Notes under the pieces: generated by a model
The model's input: the letters and a program-made list of their open reading frames with translations, nothing else
The model's database searches: none
Told to the model about the DNA's origin: nothing
Part shown: positions 1 to 7,628 of the stretch, piece after piece
Layout of the letters: every line of letters starts with the position of its first letter
Position numbering within the stretch: position 1 is the stretch's first letter
NCBI GenBank assembly: GCA_943324395.2
Contig: CALPLL020000025.1
Location: 1-14,368, forward strand
DNA from: Rhizobium sp. Q54
GTDB taxonomy: Bacteria > Bacteroidota > Bacteroidia > Flavobacteriales > Flavobacteriaceae
Direction: 5' to 3'
Length of the DNA: 14,368 nucleotides
Made by a program: the position numbers and the translations under genes

Positions 1-759
1 AGCAGCTCTTTTTTCAGCTGGAGCCTTGTAAGTTCTATGTACTTTTTTAAATGGTTTTGATTTTTTGTTTCCAAATATAGAAAAAAATGCATCTATTATT
101 AATGTGAACCAATTACAAATATCGGTACCATTTTTTAATAATCGAATGTAAATATAACCAAAAAAAGCACCGCCTATATGTGCCAAATGTCCTCCCGTGT
201 TTTCCTTAGGTAACTGGAACAAATCTATAACAATTAATACCAAAGCAATGTGCCATAATTTTACATTCCCAAAAAGCAGTAATCTTATATTCATTAAAGG
301 CGAATACGAAACAGTTGCAAATAATATTGCCATAACAGAAGCAGAAGCTCCAACCAAAGACGTATTCACATTTGCTAGAGCAGGAAAAAACATATAGCTA
401 AGTAGAAATACAATTCCCGCAAATAATGAACTTACAAAATACAAACTCAATAATTGCTTTTGGTTGAAAAAAATGAGAAATAATCTACCAGCAAAATTCA
501 GCATAATTAAATTAAACAGAATATGTAAAATAGAAGAATGACTAAATGCATAAGTGAATATCGACCAAGGTTTCCAGAGTAATTCATGGGGATTTGAGGA
601 TAAACTCACATAATTTAAGTAGTCAATATTGACTTTAAATAATGGTAAAATTCCAAATAGAATACTTGGTATAGCAAAAAAAGCGATATTCCAAAAAATC
701 AATTTTGTCAATACATCACCTACTTTAAATTGCAATTTTAAATCCTCAAGTATACTCAT
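1..759 (-). CDS. Rhomboid-family intramembrane serine protease (partial, C-terminus beyond window)
   Basis: The reading frame starts at an ATG at 759-757 and stays open for 253 codons to the window edge, so the C-terminus is missing. The protein is a predicted polytopic membrane protease that would cleave transmembrane segments of other proteins within the inner membrane. Visible marks of the family are H79 and N83 in the second hydrophobic helix (the oxyanion-side H-xxx-N), the nucleophile motif GASA with S139, and the base motif HLAHIGGA with H194. Residues from about 212 form a basic soluble tail (KKSKPFKK) that continues out of the window. It starts 11 bp after the stop of a second rhomboid gene, so the two are probably co-transcribed with mutL. 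The natural substrate cannot be told from sequence. The family call is firm; protease activity is inferred from the intact Ser-His dyad. Confidence 0.9.
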   Translation of the reverse strand, partial: MSILEDLKLQFKVGDVLTKLIFWNIAFFAIPSILFGILPLFKVNIDYLNYVSLSSNPHELLWKPWSIFTYAFSHSSILHILFNLIMLNFAGRLFLIFFNQKQLLSLYFVSSLFAGIVFLLSYMFFPALANVNTSLVGASASVMAILFATVSYSPLMNIRLLLFGNVKLWHIALVLIVIDLFQLPKENTGGHLAHIGGAFFGYIYIRLLKNGTDICNWFTLIIDAFFSIFGNKKSKPFKKVHRTYKAPAEKRAA

Positions 760-770
760 TTAATAAAGTA

Positions 771-1514
771 TTAATTCCAACGGTTGGCATTAAATTGATT
801 TTTTCTCCAATACCAAACCATTAAAAATCCAAATAAAGCGCCACCTACGTGAGCAAAATGGGCAATTCCCCCACCAAATACTGAAAAACCTGTAACCCCA
901 GAAAACAAGTCTAAACTCACAATTACAGGTACAAAATACTTCGCTTTTATAGGAATTGGAATAAACATTAAAGCCAATTCAGCATTTGGAAACACAAAAG
1001 CAAAGGCAACTAATACTCCATAAATTGCTCCCGAAGCTCCAACTGCCGGAGTTACAAAAGCAGAAGTAAAACTTTCAAAATTTGATTTTGATAAAATTTC
1101 CATCCACCTTGAATCGTATTTACCTTCACTCATAATTTTTAATATTTCCTCTTTAGGAATTCCATTCGCAACCAACGTATTTAATCCGTCATGGAAAAAA
1201 TAATAGTTTGATATAATATGAATTAAAGCAGCTCCCAGACCGCAAGAAATATAGAAAAATAAGAATTTTTTGGCACCCCACATTTGCTCTAAAGCAGATC
1301 CAAATGAAAATAAAGCAAACATATTAAAGAAAATATGCATCAAATTTCCATGCATAAACATATGAGTTAATGGCTGCCAATATTGGAAATCTGGATTTTC
1401 AGGATAATACAAAGACAAGAATTTATAAGCTACATCTCCAAGGAATTCAGTTCCTATAAAAAATAATATATTTATGATAATTAATTGCTTAACTACTTCT
1501 GTTACGTTTCTCAT
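771..1514 (-). CDS. Rhomboid-family intramembrane serine protease
   Basis: Complete 247-residue polytopic membrane protein. Catalytic features are visible: H55, H60 and N64 in the second helix, GASG with nucleophile S161, and HFAHVGGA with base H222. About 50 mostly polar residues (roughly 106-155) lie between the third hydrophobic helix and the serine helix, a longer insertion than in the neighbouring rhomboid, and could be a substrate-gating or soluble loop. The ATG overlaps the mutL TGA in an ATGA arrangement (4 bp), so its translation is probably coupled to mutL. The second rhomboid gene follows 11 bp downstream. Both are rhomboid paralogs but clearly diverged. The role and substrate are unknown; the link with mutL is probably a conserved arrangement in flavobacteria rather than a shared mechanism. 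Confidence 0.93.
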   Translation of the reverse strand: MRNVTEVVKQLIIINILFFIGTEFLGDVAYKFLSLYYPENPDFQYWQPLTHMFMHGNLMHIFFNMFALFSFGSALEQMWGAKKFLFFYISCGLGAALIHIISNYYFFHDGLNTLVANGIPKEEILKIMSEGKYDSRWMEILSKSNFESFTSAFVTPAVGASGAIYGVLVAFAFVFPNAELALMFIPIPIKAKYFVPVIVSLDLFSGVTGFSVFGGGIAHFAHVGGALFGFLMVWYWRKNQFNANRWN

Positions 1515-3352
1515 AATGTGAATTTTTTATCAATATCTTCTACACGCATCGTGATGAAAGTTGGTTTTTGAAATGGCGAAACATTGGGATCTTTACAAGC
1601 AAAAAGACCATTTACAAGATTTTCTTGTTCTTTTTCTGTCAAATATGCTCCTGTTTTAACTGCTAAACTCTTCGCCATTGATTTTGCAATACTATCGTTT
1701 TGACTAAAACTAGAATCGGGAATTCCATCACTTAAATCACCTATTAATTGCTCTAAAACAATTGAAACTTCACTTTCGGTAACATTTACAGGCAAACCTG
1801 ATATAACCAAATGATCTTCATTACTTGCGTCAAAAACGAATCCTGTATTGACTAATGAAAGCTGCAATTCTGATATTAATTTCATCTCACTTTTGGAGAA
1901 AAACAAATTTAATGGAAATAATAATTGTTGACTAGAAGCTTGATGAACAGTCATATTTGTAAGAAATTGCTCGTACAAAACCCTTTGATGTGCACGATTT
2001 TGATCAATAATTACCATCCCTGATTTTATAGGATTTACAATGTACTTTTTATGAATTTGATACATCTTATTCGACGCCTGCTCAATTTCATTTTCATTAA
2101 ATAATGATCCTGTAACTTCATCACTTTCAAATTCAACATTGCTAATTTCTTCCGAATCGTGCTTTAAACCAACATATAAACTTTCCCAATTCGCTGTGTT
2201 TTCCGTTTTTCTATAAGACGTAAAATGCTTATTTGGTGTATCATCAGAAAATGGATTAAAATTACCATCTATTTGAATTGTAGGGGTTGATGCCTCTTGA
2301 TCTTTATAATTGTAGGGTGTATCCAAATTGGAATCTCTATCAAAATCTAAAACAGGAGAAACATTAAACTGACCTAAACTGTGTTTTATTGCCGATCTTA
2401 AAATAGCATAAAGAGCGTGCTCATCGTCAAATTTAATTTCGGTTTTTGTAGGATGAATGTTGATATCAATGGTGTTCGGAGGAACATTTAAATATAAAAA
2501 ATAACTAGGCTGGTTGCTATCTTTAAGTAAACCTTCATAAGCTGCCATAACGGCGTGGTGCAAATAACCGCTTTTTATGAACCGATCGTTAACGAAGAAA
2601 AATTGTTCTCCCCTATTTTTTTTGGCAAATTCAGGCTTACTTACAAATCCCTGAATAGTTACAATTTCAGTTTCTTCACTTACAGGAACTAGTTTTTCAT
2701 TGGTTTTACCAGAAAAAATATTTACGATTCGTTGTCTAGAATTGGATTGCGGTAAATTGAATAATTCACTTCCATTATGAAAATAAGTAAAATGAATATT
2801 GGGGTGTGCCAATGCCACTCTTTGAAATTCATCAACTATGTGTCGGTGTTCAACCGTTTCCGATTTCAAGAAATTACGACGAGCTGGAATATTAAAAAAT
2901 AAATTCTTAACCGAAAAGGAAGTGCCTTTAGGCAAAACAGCCACATCTTGTGAAACAAATTTACTGCCTTCAATAACAATGTGAGTTCCAAGTTCTTCTT
3001 GCTCTTGCTTCGTTTTCATTTCTACATGAGCAATAGCAGCTATAGACGCAAGAGCTTCTCCACGAAAACCTTTGGTGTGCAATGAAAATAAATCTTCGGC
3101 TTGGCGGATTTTAGAAGTTGCATGTCGTTCAAAACACAAACGAGCATCGGTAACACTCATTCCTTGTCCGTTATCAATAACTTGAACTAGCGATTTCCCG
3201 GCATCTTTAATGATTAATTTAATGTCGGTTGCTTTTGCATCAACAGCATTTTCAAGCAATTCTTTGACTACCGAAGCAGGTCTTTGAACAACTTCACCTG
3301 CCGCAATTTGGTTGGCAACGTGATCTGGAAGCAATTGAATAATACTCGACAT
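1511..3352 (-). CDS. mutL: DNA mismatch repair protein MutL
   Basis: MutL couples mismatch recognition by MutS to strand removal. This 613-residue protein has the GHKL ATPase N-domain: ELLENAVDA at 31-39 (general base E31, metal-binding N35), DNGQG at 60-64, GFRGEAL at 95-101, and the ATP-contacting lysine region IHPTKTE at 299-305. A variable linker (about 335-425) precedes the C-terminal dimerisation domain. In MutH-less bacteria that domain is usually an endonuclease with DQHA(X)2E(X)4E. Here the site reads DQNRAHQRVLYE (450-461), so the motif His, Ala and first Glu are Asn, Arg and Gln. The zinc-site CPHGRP equivalent reads SPFQKP (592-597). ATPase and clamp functions look intact, while classic metal-dependent nicking is doubtful. 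It is the first gene of a unit with two rhomboid genes and has its own promoter box upstream. Confidence 0.97.
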   Translation of the reverse strand: MSSIIQLLPDHVANQIAAGEVVQRPASVVKELLENAVDAKATDIKLIIKDAGKSLVQVIDNGQGMSVTDARLCFERHATSKIRQAEDLFSLHTKGFRGEALASIAAIAHVEMKTKQEQEELGTHIVIEGSKFVSQDVAVLPKGTSFSVKNLFFNIPARRNFLKSETVEHRHIVDEFQRVALAHPNIHFTYFHNGSELFNLPQSNSRQRIVNIFSGKTNEKLVPVSEETEIVTIQGFVSKPEFAKKNRGEQFFFVNDRFIKSGYLHHAVMAAYEGLLKDSNQPSYFLYLNVPPNTIDINIHPTKTEIKFDDEHALYAILRSAIKHSLGQFNVSPVLDFDRDSNLDTPYNYKDQEASTPTIQIDGNFNPFSDDTPNKHFTSYRKTENTANWESLYVGLKHDSEEISNVEFESDEVTGSLFNENEIEQASNKMYQIHKKYIVNPIKSGMVIIDQNRAHQRVLYEQFLTNMTVHQASSQQLLFPLNLFFSKSEMKLISELQLSLVNTGFVFDASNEDHLVISGLPVNVTESEVSIVLEQLIGDLSDGIPDSSFSQNDSIAKSMAKSLAVKTGAYLTEKEQENLVNGLFACKDPNVSPFQKPTFITMRVEDIDKKFTL

Positions 3353-3389
3353 TAAAATAAATTGTTGTTTAGGGTTAATCGTGAATTGA

Positions 3390-3397
3390 CAAATTTA
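3390..3397 (-). promoter_or_regulatory. Putative Bacteroidota -7 promoter box for mutL
   Basis: On the minus strand the site reads TAAATTTG, matching the TAnnTTTG box of Flavobacterium and Bacteroides housekeeping promoters. It lies 37 bp before the mutL ATG and beyond the terminator that ends ribH, where a new promoter is expected. A TTG 24 bp further upstream is a weak -33 candidate. Confidence 0.5.
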
Positions 3398-3436
3398 ACT
3401 AAATTCTGTTGGCTTTCATACCAAAATTATAAAAAT

Positions 3437-3461
3437 AAAACCTCTAAAATATAGAGGTTTT
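3437..3461 (-). terminator. Rho-independent terminator after ribH
   Basis: A perfect 10-bp inverted repeat (AAAACCTCTA / TAGAGGTTTT) with a 5-nt loop, 30 bp beyond the ribH stop. On the minus strand it is followed by a T-rich run (TTTTATTTTT when the final stem bases are included). It separates the TPR-ribH unit from the mutL unit. Confidence 0.8.
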
Positions 3462-3491
3462 GTTAAATTATAGGATGTGTTGAAAAATTAA

Positions 3492-3989
3492 TTATTTCAA
3501 ATTAGCTTGACTTCTTAAATAGGCCATTTTTAATGCGGCAATTGCAGCTTCAGTTCCTTTATTTCCATGTATTCCTCCGCTTCTATCGATAGATTGTTGT
3601 TCGTTATTATCGGTCAACAAACAAAAAATTACAGGAACATCATATTTAATATTTAAATCTTTTACTCCTTGAGTGACTCCTTCGCAAACAAATTCGAAGT
3701 GCATTGTTTCTCCTTTTATAACACAACCAACCACTATAAGAGCATCTAATTTTTGAGTTTCAATCATTTTTTTAGCACCGTAAACCAACTCAAAACTTCC
3801 TGGCACATCCCAACGGACAATATTTTCAGGAAGTGCGCCACAATCTAATAGAGCAGCTTCAGCACCAGAATATAAGCCTTCAGTTATTGCTGGGTTCCAT
3901 TCAGAAACAACAATCCCAAACCGAAAATTTTTCGCGCTTGGGATTGTGTTCTTATCGTAATTTGATAAATTTTTATTAGCAGTAGCCAT
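3492..3989 (-). CDS. ribH: 6,7-dimethyl-8-ribityllumazine synthase
   Basis: This enzyme condenses 5-amino-6-ribitylamino-uracil with 3,4-dihydroxy-2-butanone 4-phosphate to give the lumazine precursor of riboflavin, usually in a multimeric (pentamer or 60-mer) cytosolic assembly. The 165-residue protein has the expected sites in order: the aromatic pocket SEWN (W31), PGSFEL (63-68), GCVIKGETMHFEFV (88-101, catalytic-type H97), and the phosphate-binding end DRSGGIHGNKG (135-145). The N-terminal extension of about 20 polar residues is slightly longer than in the shortest homologs. It lies 50 bp downstream of the TPR gene on the same strand, with an imperfect hairpin in between whose end is only 3 nt from the ATG. 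A terminator follows. No FMN riboswitch is visible upstream. Confidence 0.97.
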   Translation of the reverse strand: MATANKNLSNYDKNTIPSAKNFRFGIVVSEWNPAITEGLYSGAEAALLDCGALPENIVRWDVPGSFELVYGAKKMIETQKLDALIVVGCVIKGETMHFEFVCEGVTQGVKDLNIKYDVPVIFCLLTDNNEQQSIDRSGGIHGNKGTEAAIAALKMAYLRSQANLK

Positions 3990-3992
3990 CTT

Positions 3993-4037
3993 ATTTTAGA
4001 TTTTAGAATCCGAATTCTGAAATCAGAAATCTAAAAT
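3993..4037. repeat. Inverted repeat between the TPR gene and ribH
   Basis: Eleven-bp perfect arms (ATTTTAGATTT at 3993-4003 and AAATCTAAAAT at 4027-4037) enclose 23 nt that can form smaller hairpins (AGAAT/ATTCT and CTGAAATCAG). It fills nearly the whole gap between the two genes and ends 3 nt from the ribH ATG. It could attenuate transcription, mask the ribH start, or be a dispersed intergenic repeat. It lacks a T-run typical of a terminator. Confidence 0.6.
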
Positions 4038-4039
4038 TC

Positions 4040-4816
4040 TTATTGAGACAAACCAATTAAAGCATCAATATTAGCAGCTTCTGGAGTTGCTTCGTATTTT
4101 TCCTTTATTTCAGTGAAATATTTTAACGCATCTACTTTATTATTTAAACCTAAAGCAGTTTGTCCCGCTTTCAAAAGAAAACGTGGCGTTGTAAATTCGT
4201 TTTTGTTACTTTCAGATGCTTTTACATAAAATTCTAAAGCTTCTTTTGGTTGGTTCTTTTGAGAATGAGCATCTCCAATTGCGCCAATTGCAAGAGTACT
4301 TAAAACCATATCTTCCGATTTGAATTTTTCTAAATAAGAAATAGCTTCATCGTATTTACCTGTGTTCAAGTAAGCCATACCAGCATAATAATTAGCTAAA
4401 TTTCCTGCATCAGTTCCTTCATATTTAGAGGCAATATCGATAAAACCAAATTTACCTTCAGAACCTTTTAGTGCTAATGTATAAAGAGAATCACTTTTAG
4501 TTCCTTCAGTAGCTTTTTGGAAATTTTGTTGTGCTAAAAACATTTCGCTTGCAGCATTTTCTTCTTTAGGTTCAGCTACAAATTTTTGAAACAATACATA
4601 ACTTACAGTTACAATTGCAATAACGGTAACAATTCCGAAAATTGCTTTTTGATTTTTAGCTACAAATTCCTCAGTTTTTGAAGCGGTTTGGTCTAATGAA
4701 TTAAAGACACCAGCAGTAGTACTGTCTTTTTCGTCAATAGTTATATTTTCAACTGGAGTGTCGTTTTCAACTTTTTCTTTTGGGGTTTTATATCCTCTTT
4801 TATTTTACGTTGCCAT
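4040..4816 (-). pseudogene. Membrane-anchored TPR protein (YfgM-like) with in-frame stop at codon 4
   Basis: From the ATG at 4816 the frame reads Met-Ala-Thr-stop, then continues open for 254 codons that look fully coding. They begin NKRGYK, followed by an acidic cytosolic segment, one transmembrane helix at residues about 58-76, and then TPR-like repeats (for example residues in YAGMAYLNTGKYDEAISYLE and later helical pairs) to a C-terminus ending LIGLSQ. This single-helix plus TPR layout resembles YfgM-type proteins, which help exported proteins fold at the Sec translocon; that role is inferred. The TAA (4807-4805) sits where a sense codon is expected. The next usable in-frame start is a TTG at 4594, which would delete most of the membrane helix. 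The rest of the frame shows no decay, so this is a recent nonsense mutation, a sequence error, or readthrough. It heads the unit with ribH. Confidence 0.7.
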
Positions 4817-4838
4817 TATAATTTAAATTAGTGAGTGG

Positions 4839-4846
4839 CAAAAATA
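4839..4846 (-). promoter_or_regulatory. Putative -7 promoter box for the TPR-ribH unit
   Basis: The minus strand reads TATTTTTG, matching TAnnTTTG, 22 bp before the ATG at 4816. This short leader is like that of lipA in the same window. No TTTG is found at the preferred 19-bp spacing. Its position supports 4816 as the original start of the TPR gene. Confidence 0.45.
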
Positions 4847-4992
4847 AAATTTTTATTCAAACTGTCATAAAAAAATAGGGTTTAAATTCAAATAATAGTA
4901 ACATTTTCTTTATAATGATATACTTTTTATCAAAATACAAAAATATTCAGAATTCAAATTGATAAAAATATGGTTTTATGGATAATTTTCAA

Positions 4993-4999
4993 TAATTTG
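4993..4999 (+). promoter_or_regulatory. Possible degenerate -7 promoter element for recF
   Basis: TAATTTG followed by CACC resembles the TTTGCAC seen at the glycosyltransferase and lipA promoters, but it is one base short of TAnnTTTG. It lies in the 245-bp divergent gap 4817-5061, which is otherwise very AT-rich and holds no gene that I can see. Confidence 0.3.
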
Positions 5000-5061
5000 C
5001 ACCGGTATTAGAAAATCAAAATTAGAAATTAAAATCTCTCCTATTCTACCCGTTTTACAGA

Positions 5062-6141
5062 ATGTATCTTAAAAAAATTTCTTTATTCAACTATAAAAAT
5101 TTTTCGGAAGCCAATTTCGAATTTGACAACAAAATAAATTGTTTCGTTGGTAAAAATGGTATTGGTAAAACTAATGTTTTGGACGCTATTTTTCATTTGT
5201 CCTACGGCAAAAGTTATTTCAATCCGTTGGCTGTTCAAAATATCAAACATGGTGAAGAGTTTTTCGTAATTGAAGGCGAGTTTGAGAAAAATGAAAGATC
5301 CGAAATTGTAATTTGTAGCTTAAAAAAAGGGCAGAAAAAAATACTAAAACGCAACGGAAAGCAATACGATAAATTCTCAGAACACATTGGATTTATTCCG
5401 TTGGTAATTATTTCTCCAGCCGACAGAGATTTGATTGTAGAAGGCAGTGAAACTAGACGAAAATTCATTGACACCGTAATTTCTCAATTGGATTCTACCT
5501 ATTTAAATCAGTTAATTCAATATCAAAAAACACTAAGTCAGCGAAATGCTTTGTTGAAATATTTTGCATTAAATCAAGTTTTTGAAACGGATACATTATC
5601 AATTTATAATCAGCAATTGAATGATTTGGGCAAAATAATTTTTGAAAAAAGAAAAGAATTTTTAGCCGATTTCGTTCCAATATTTAACAAGCATCATCAA
5701 ACAATTACAGGTTCAGCAGAAACAGTACAATTGGTTTATGAAAGTCAATTGTTTGAAAAAGATTTGTTACAACTATTGCAGGAAAGTATCAATAAAGATA
5801 GGGTTTTACAATATACAAGCGCAGGAATTCATAAGGACGATTTATCATTTGAAATCGATCATTATCCAATTAAAAAATTCGGATCGCAAGGCCAACAAAA
5901 ATCATTTTTAATTGCATTAAAATTAGCTCAGTTCGAATTTGTAAAAAAGAATTCAGGTGAAAATCCTATTTTGTTATTCGATGACATCTTCGATAAATTA
6001 GACGAAACCCGTGTTGGAAAAATCATTGAAATGGTCAACAATTCAGATTTTGGACAACTATTTATTTCAGATACTCATCCAGAAAGAACCGAAGCTATTA
6101 TAAAATCAACTCATCAGAGCTATAAAATATTTAACTTATAA
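5062..6141 (+). CDS. recF: DNA replication and repair protein RecF
   Basis: RecF is an SMC-like ATPase that works with RecO and RecR to load RecA at single-strand gaps and stalled forks. The 359-residue length is normal. Visible features are the start [14 protein letters not shown], Walker [10 protein letters not shown] at 30-38, the Q-loop/lid region to about 130 including [20 protein letters not shown] (119-138), a coiled-coil-like middle (about 145-210), the ABC signature GSQGQQKS at 274-281, and Walker [13 protein letters not shown] at 303-314 with D307 and D308, then the D-loop and switch histidine in SDTHPE (336-341). It stands apart from dnaA/dnaN here, as is usual in this phylum. It is transcribed away from the TPR gene. 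Confidence 0.97.
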   Translation: MYLKKISLFNYKNFSEANFEFDNKINCFVGKNGIGKTNVLDAIFHLSYGKSYFNPLAVQNIKHGEEFFVIEGEFEKNERSEIVICSLKKGQKKILKRNGKQYDKFSEHIGFIPLVIISPADRDLIVEGSETRRKFIDTVISQLDSTYLNQLIQYQKTLSQRNALLKYFALNQVFETDTLSIYNQQLNDLGKIIFEKRKEFLADFVPIFNKHHQTITGSAETVQLVYESQLFEKDLLQLLQESINKDRVLQYTSAGIHKDDLSFEIDHYPIKKFGSQGQQKSFLIALKLAQFEFVKKNSGENPILLFDDIFDKLDETRVGKIIEMVNNSDFGQLFISDTHPERTEAIIKSTHQSYKIFNL

Positions 6142-6194
6142 TTATTGGAAAAAAGATAATTATACATTTTCTTTACTATAAATAAAATACTATT

Positions 6195-6893
6195 ATGAGA
6201 TCAGCCTTTTTAAATTTACTATTTATAGGATTCCTTTTCACAAGTTGCAACGGACAAACGAATGCTAAATATGAATCTATTGCAGCGGTTAATTTTGCTG
6301 AAAAAATCAAAACTACTTCACAAGCAGCAATTATTGACGTGCGCTCACCTGAAGAATTTGCAGGCCAACATATTGATAATGCTATTAATATCGATTGGAA
6401 CGGAGATAATTTTGAAGGTAAAATTGGTAAATACGATAAGTCAAAACCAATTTTTGTTTACTGTATGAGTGGCGGAAGGAGTAAAAAAGCAGCTGAAAAA
6501 TTAAGTGAATTGGGTTTTAGTAAAATATATGAATTACAAGGTGGAATCATGAAGTGGAATGCTGCTGGATTGTCTGTTCCAAGTAATAAAATCATCGGAA
6601 TGTGTAGTCAAGAATACAACGAACTTCTTAACACAGATAAAATTGTACTAATAGATTTTTATGCAGAATGGTGTGCTCCTTGTAAGAAAATGACTCCGTA
6701 TTTACTTAAAATGCAAAAGGAAATGGCTGATAAAGTTACCATTGTAAGATTGAATGCTGATGAAAATAAAACTTTAATTTCTGAGTTGAAAATTGATGAA
6801 CTTCCAACGTTGCTTATATATAAAAACAATACAATTTTATGGAAACACTCCGGTTTTATTAGCGAAGAAGATTTAACAAAACAATTAAAATAA
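6195..6893 (+). CDS. Rhodanese-thioredoxin fusion lipoprotein
   Basis: A 232-residue exported two-domain protein. Residues 1-18 are a short signal peptide ending in a lipobox-like LFTSC, with C18 as the probable lipidated cysteine. Residues about 28-128 are a rhodanese domain (IIDVRSPEEF at 46-55, active-site loop CMSGGRS with C90). Residues about 135-232 are a thioredoxin domain with WCAPC (159-163) and the cis-proline LPT at 203-205. All catalytic cysteines are present. It probably handles sulfane sulfur or protein thiols on the periplasmic side of an envelope membrane; the electron partner is unknown. A DUF2461 gene starts 3 bp after its stop, so the two should be one transcript. Separate rhodaneses and thioredoxins are common; the anchored fusion is less so. 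The domain calls are firm and the role is inferred. Confidence 0.9.
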   Translation: MRSAFLNLLFIGFLFTSCNGQTNAKYESIAAVNFAEKIKTTSQAAIIDVRSPEEFAGQHIDNAINIDWNGDNFEGKIGKYDKSKPIFVYCMSGGRSKKAAEKLSELGFSKIYELQGGIMKWNAAGLSVPSNKIIGMCSQEYNELLNTDKIVLIDFYAEWCAPCKKMTPYLLKMQKEMADKVTIVRLNADENKTLISELKIDELPTLLIYKNNTILWKHSGFISEEDLTKQLK

Positions 6894-6896
6894 ATC

Positions 6897-7568
6897 ATGC
6901 TTTCAGAAAAATCAATACAGTTTCTTCAAGATTTAAAATCCAATAATAATAGAGATTGGTTTTTGGATAATAAAAAGCGTTACGAAGAATATAAAAAAGA
7001 ATACCACCAATTAATTCAAGATTTTCTTGAAATTTTGAAGCCCCAAGATGCCAGTTTAGAACTTTTAGAAGTGAAGAACTGCACTTTTAGAATCAATCGC
7101 GATATCCGTTTTTCAAAAAATAAAGATCCATACAAAACACATATGGGGATTTGGATGAATACCAACCATGGAAATAATAATGGGCCTGGATATTACATTC
7201 ATATTGAAAAAGGGAATTCTTTTTTTGCTGGCGGAATGTACGGCCCAGAAAATGACGATTTGAGAAAAATTCGAAAAGAAATCGCCTTCTTTTTTGAAGA
7301 TTTAGAAGCTATTTTGGGTGAAGCAAAATTCAAAAAAGTATATTCAGGTTTGAATGTCACCGAAACCAATTCTTTGAAAAATGGACCTAAAGATTTTGAA
7401 AAAGACCACCCAGCGATTGAATTTTTGAAACTTAAAAGTTTCGTTTCTATTCATAAATTTGATGATTCAGAATTGACTAAACCAAATTTCGTAAAAGATA
7501 CCGCGGCTAAATTAATTCTTTTAAAACCGCTTTTAGAATTTTTGAATCGAGGACTATATACAGAATAA
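6897..7568 (+). CDS. DUF2461 family protein, function unknown
   Basis: A 223-residue soluble protein, no signal peptide or membrane segment. It matches the DUF2461 (TIGR02453) pattern: an N-terminal LQDLKSNNNRDWF-type helix start at 10-22, the conserved FRINRDIRFSKNKDPYK motif around residues 63-79, a glycine-rich GPGYYIHIE at 96-104, and FFAGGMYGP at 109-117. No biochemical activity is established for this family that I can name. The gene starts 3 bp after the rhodanese-thioredoxin stop and is followed by 60 bp before murB, which has its own promoter box. Co-transcription with a thiol protein is the only functional hint, and it is weak. Confidence 0.88.
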   Translation: MLSEKSIQFLQDLKSNNNRDWFLDNKKRYEEYKKEYHQLIQDFLEILKPQDASLELLEVKNCTFRINRDIRFSKNKDPYKTHMGIWMNTNHGNNNGPGYYIHIEKGNSFFAGGMYGPENDDLRKIRKEIAFFFEDLEAILGEAKFKKVYSGLNVTETNSLKNGPKDFEKDHPAIEFLKLKSFVSIHKFDDSELTKPNFVKDTAAKLILLKPLLEFLNRGLYTE

Positions 7569-7597
7569 ATAAATTATAAATTTAAATAGGTTTAAAG

Positions 7598-7605
7598 TAC
7601 CTTTG
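7598..7605 (+). promoter_or_regulatory. Putative -7 promoter box for murB
   Basis: TACCTTTG matches TAnnTTTG exactly and lies 23 bp before the murB ATG. No clear TTTG is found 19 bp upstream. Confidence 0.5.
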
Positions 7606-7628
7606 CTTTATACTATTAATGATATAAA

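Noticed and set aside
197..397. Plus-strand 66-codon open frame
   Set aside because: It lies antisense to the rhomboid gene and has no recognisable protein features.
4040..4594. TTG at 4594 as the genuine start of the TPR gene
   Set aside because: The 74 codons upstream in the same frame encode a clear charged segment and transmembrane helix, and a promoter box fits the ATG at 4816; the TTG would cut the helix.
5235..5680. Two minus-strand open frames inside recF
   Set aside because: Antisense to a strongly supported gene, with low-complexity translations and no family resemblance.
6137..6164. Inverted repeat TATAATTAT/ATAATTATA after recF as a terminator
   Set aside because: The stem is purely A-T, the core word is self-complementary, and no solid T-run follows; it is probably chance in AT-rich sequence.
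6262..6898. Overlapping open frames inside the rhodanese-thioredoxin gene on both strands
   Set aside because: Both domains are intact in the main frame; the alternatives show no motifs.
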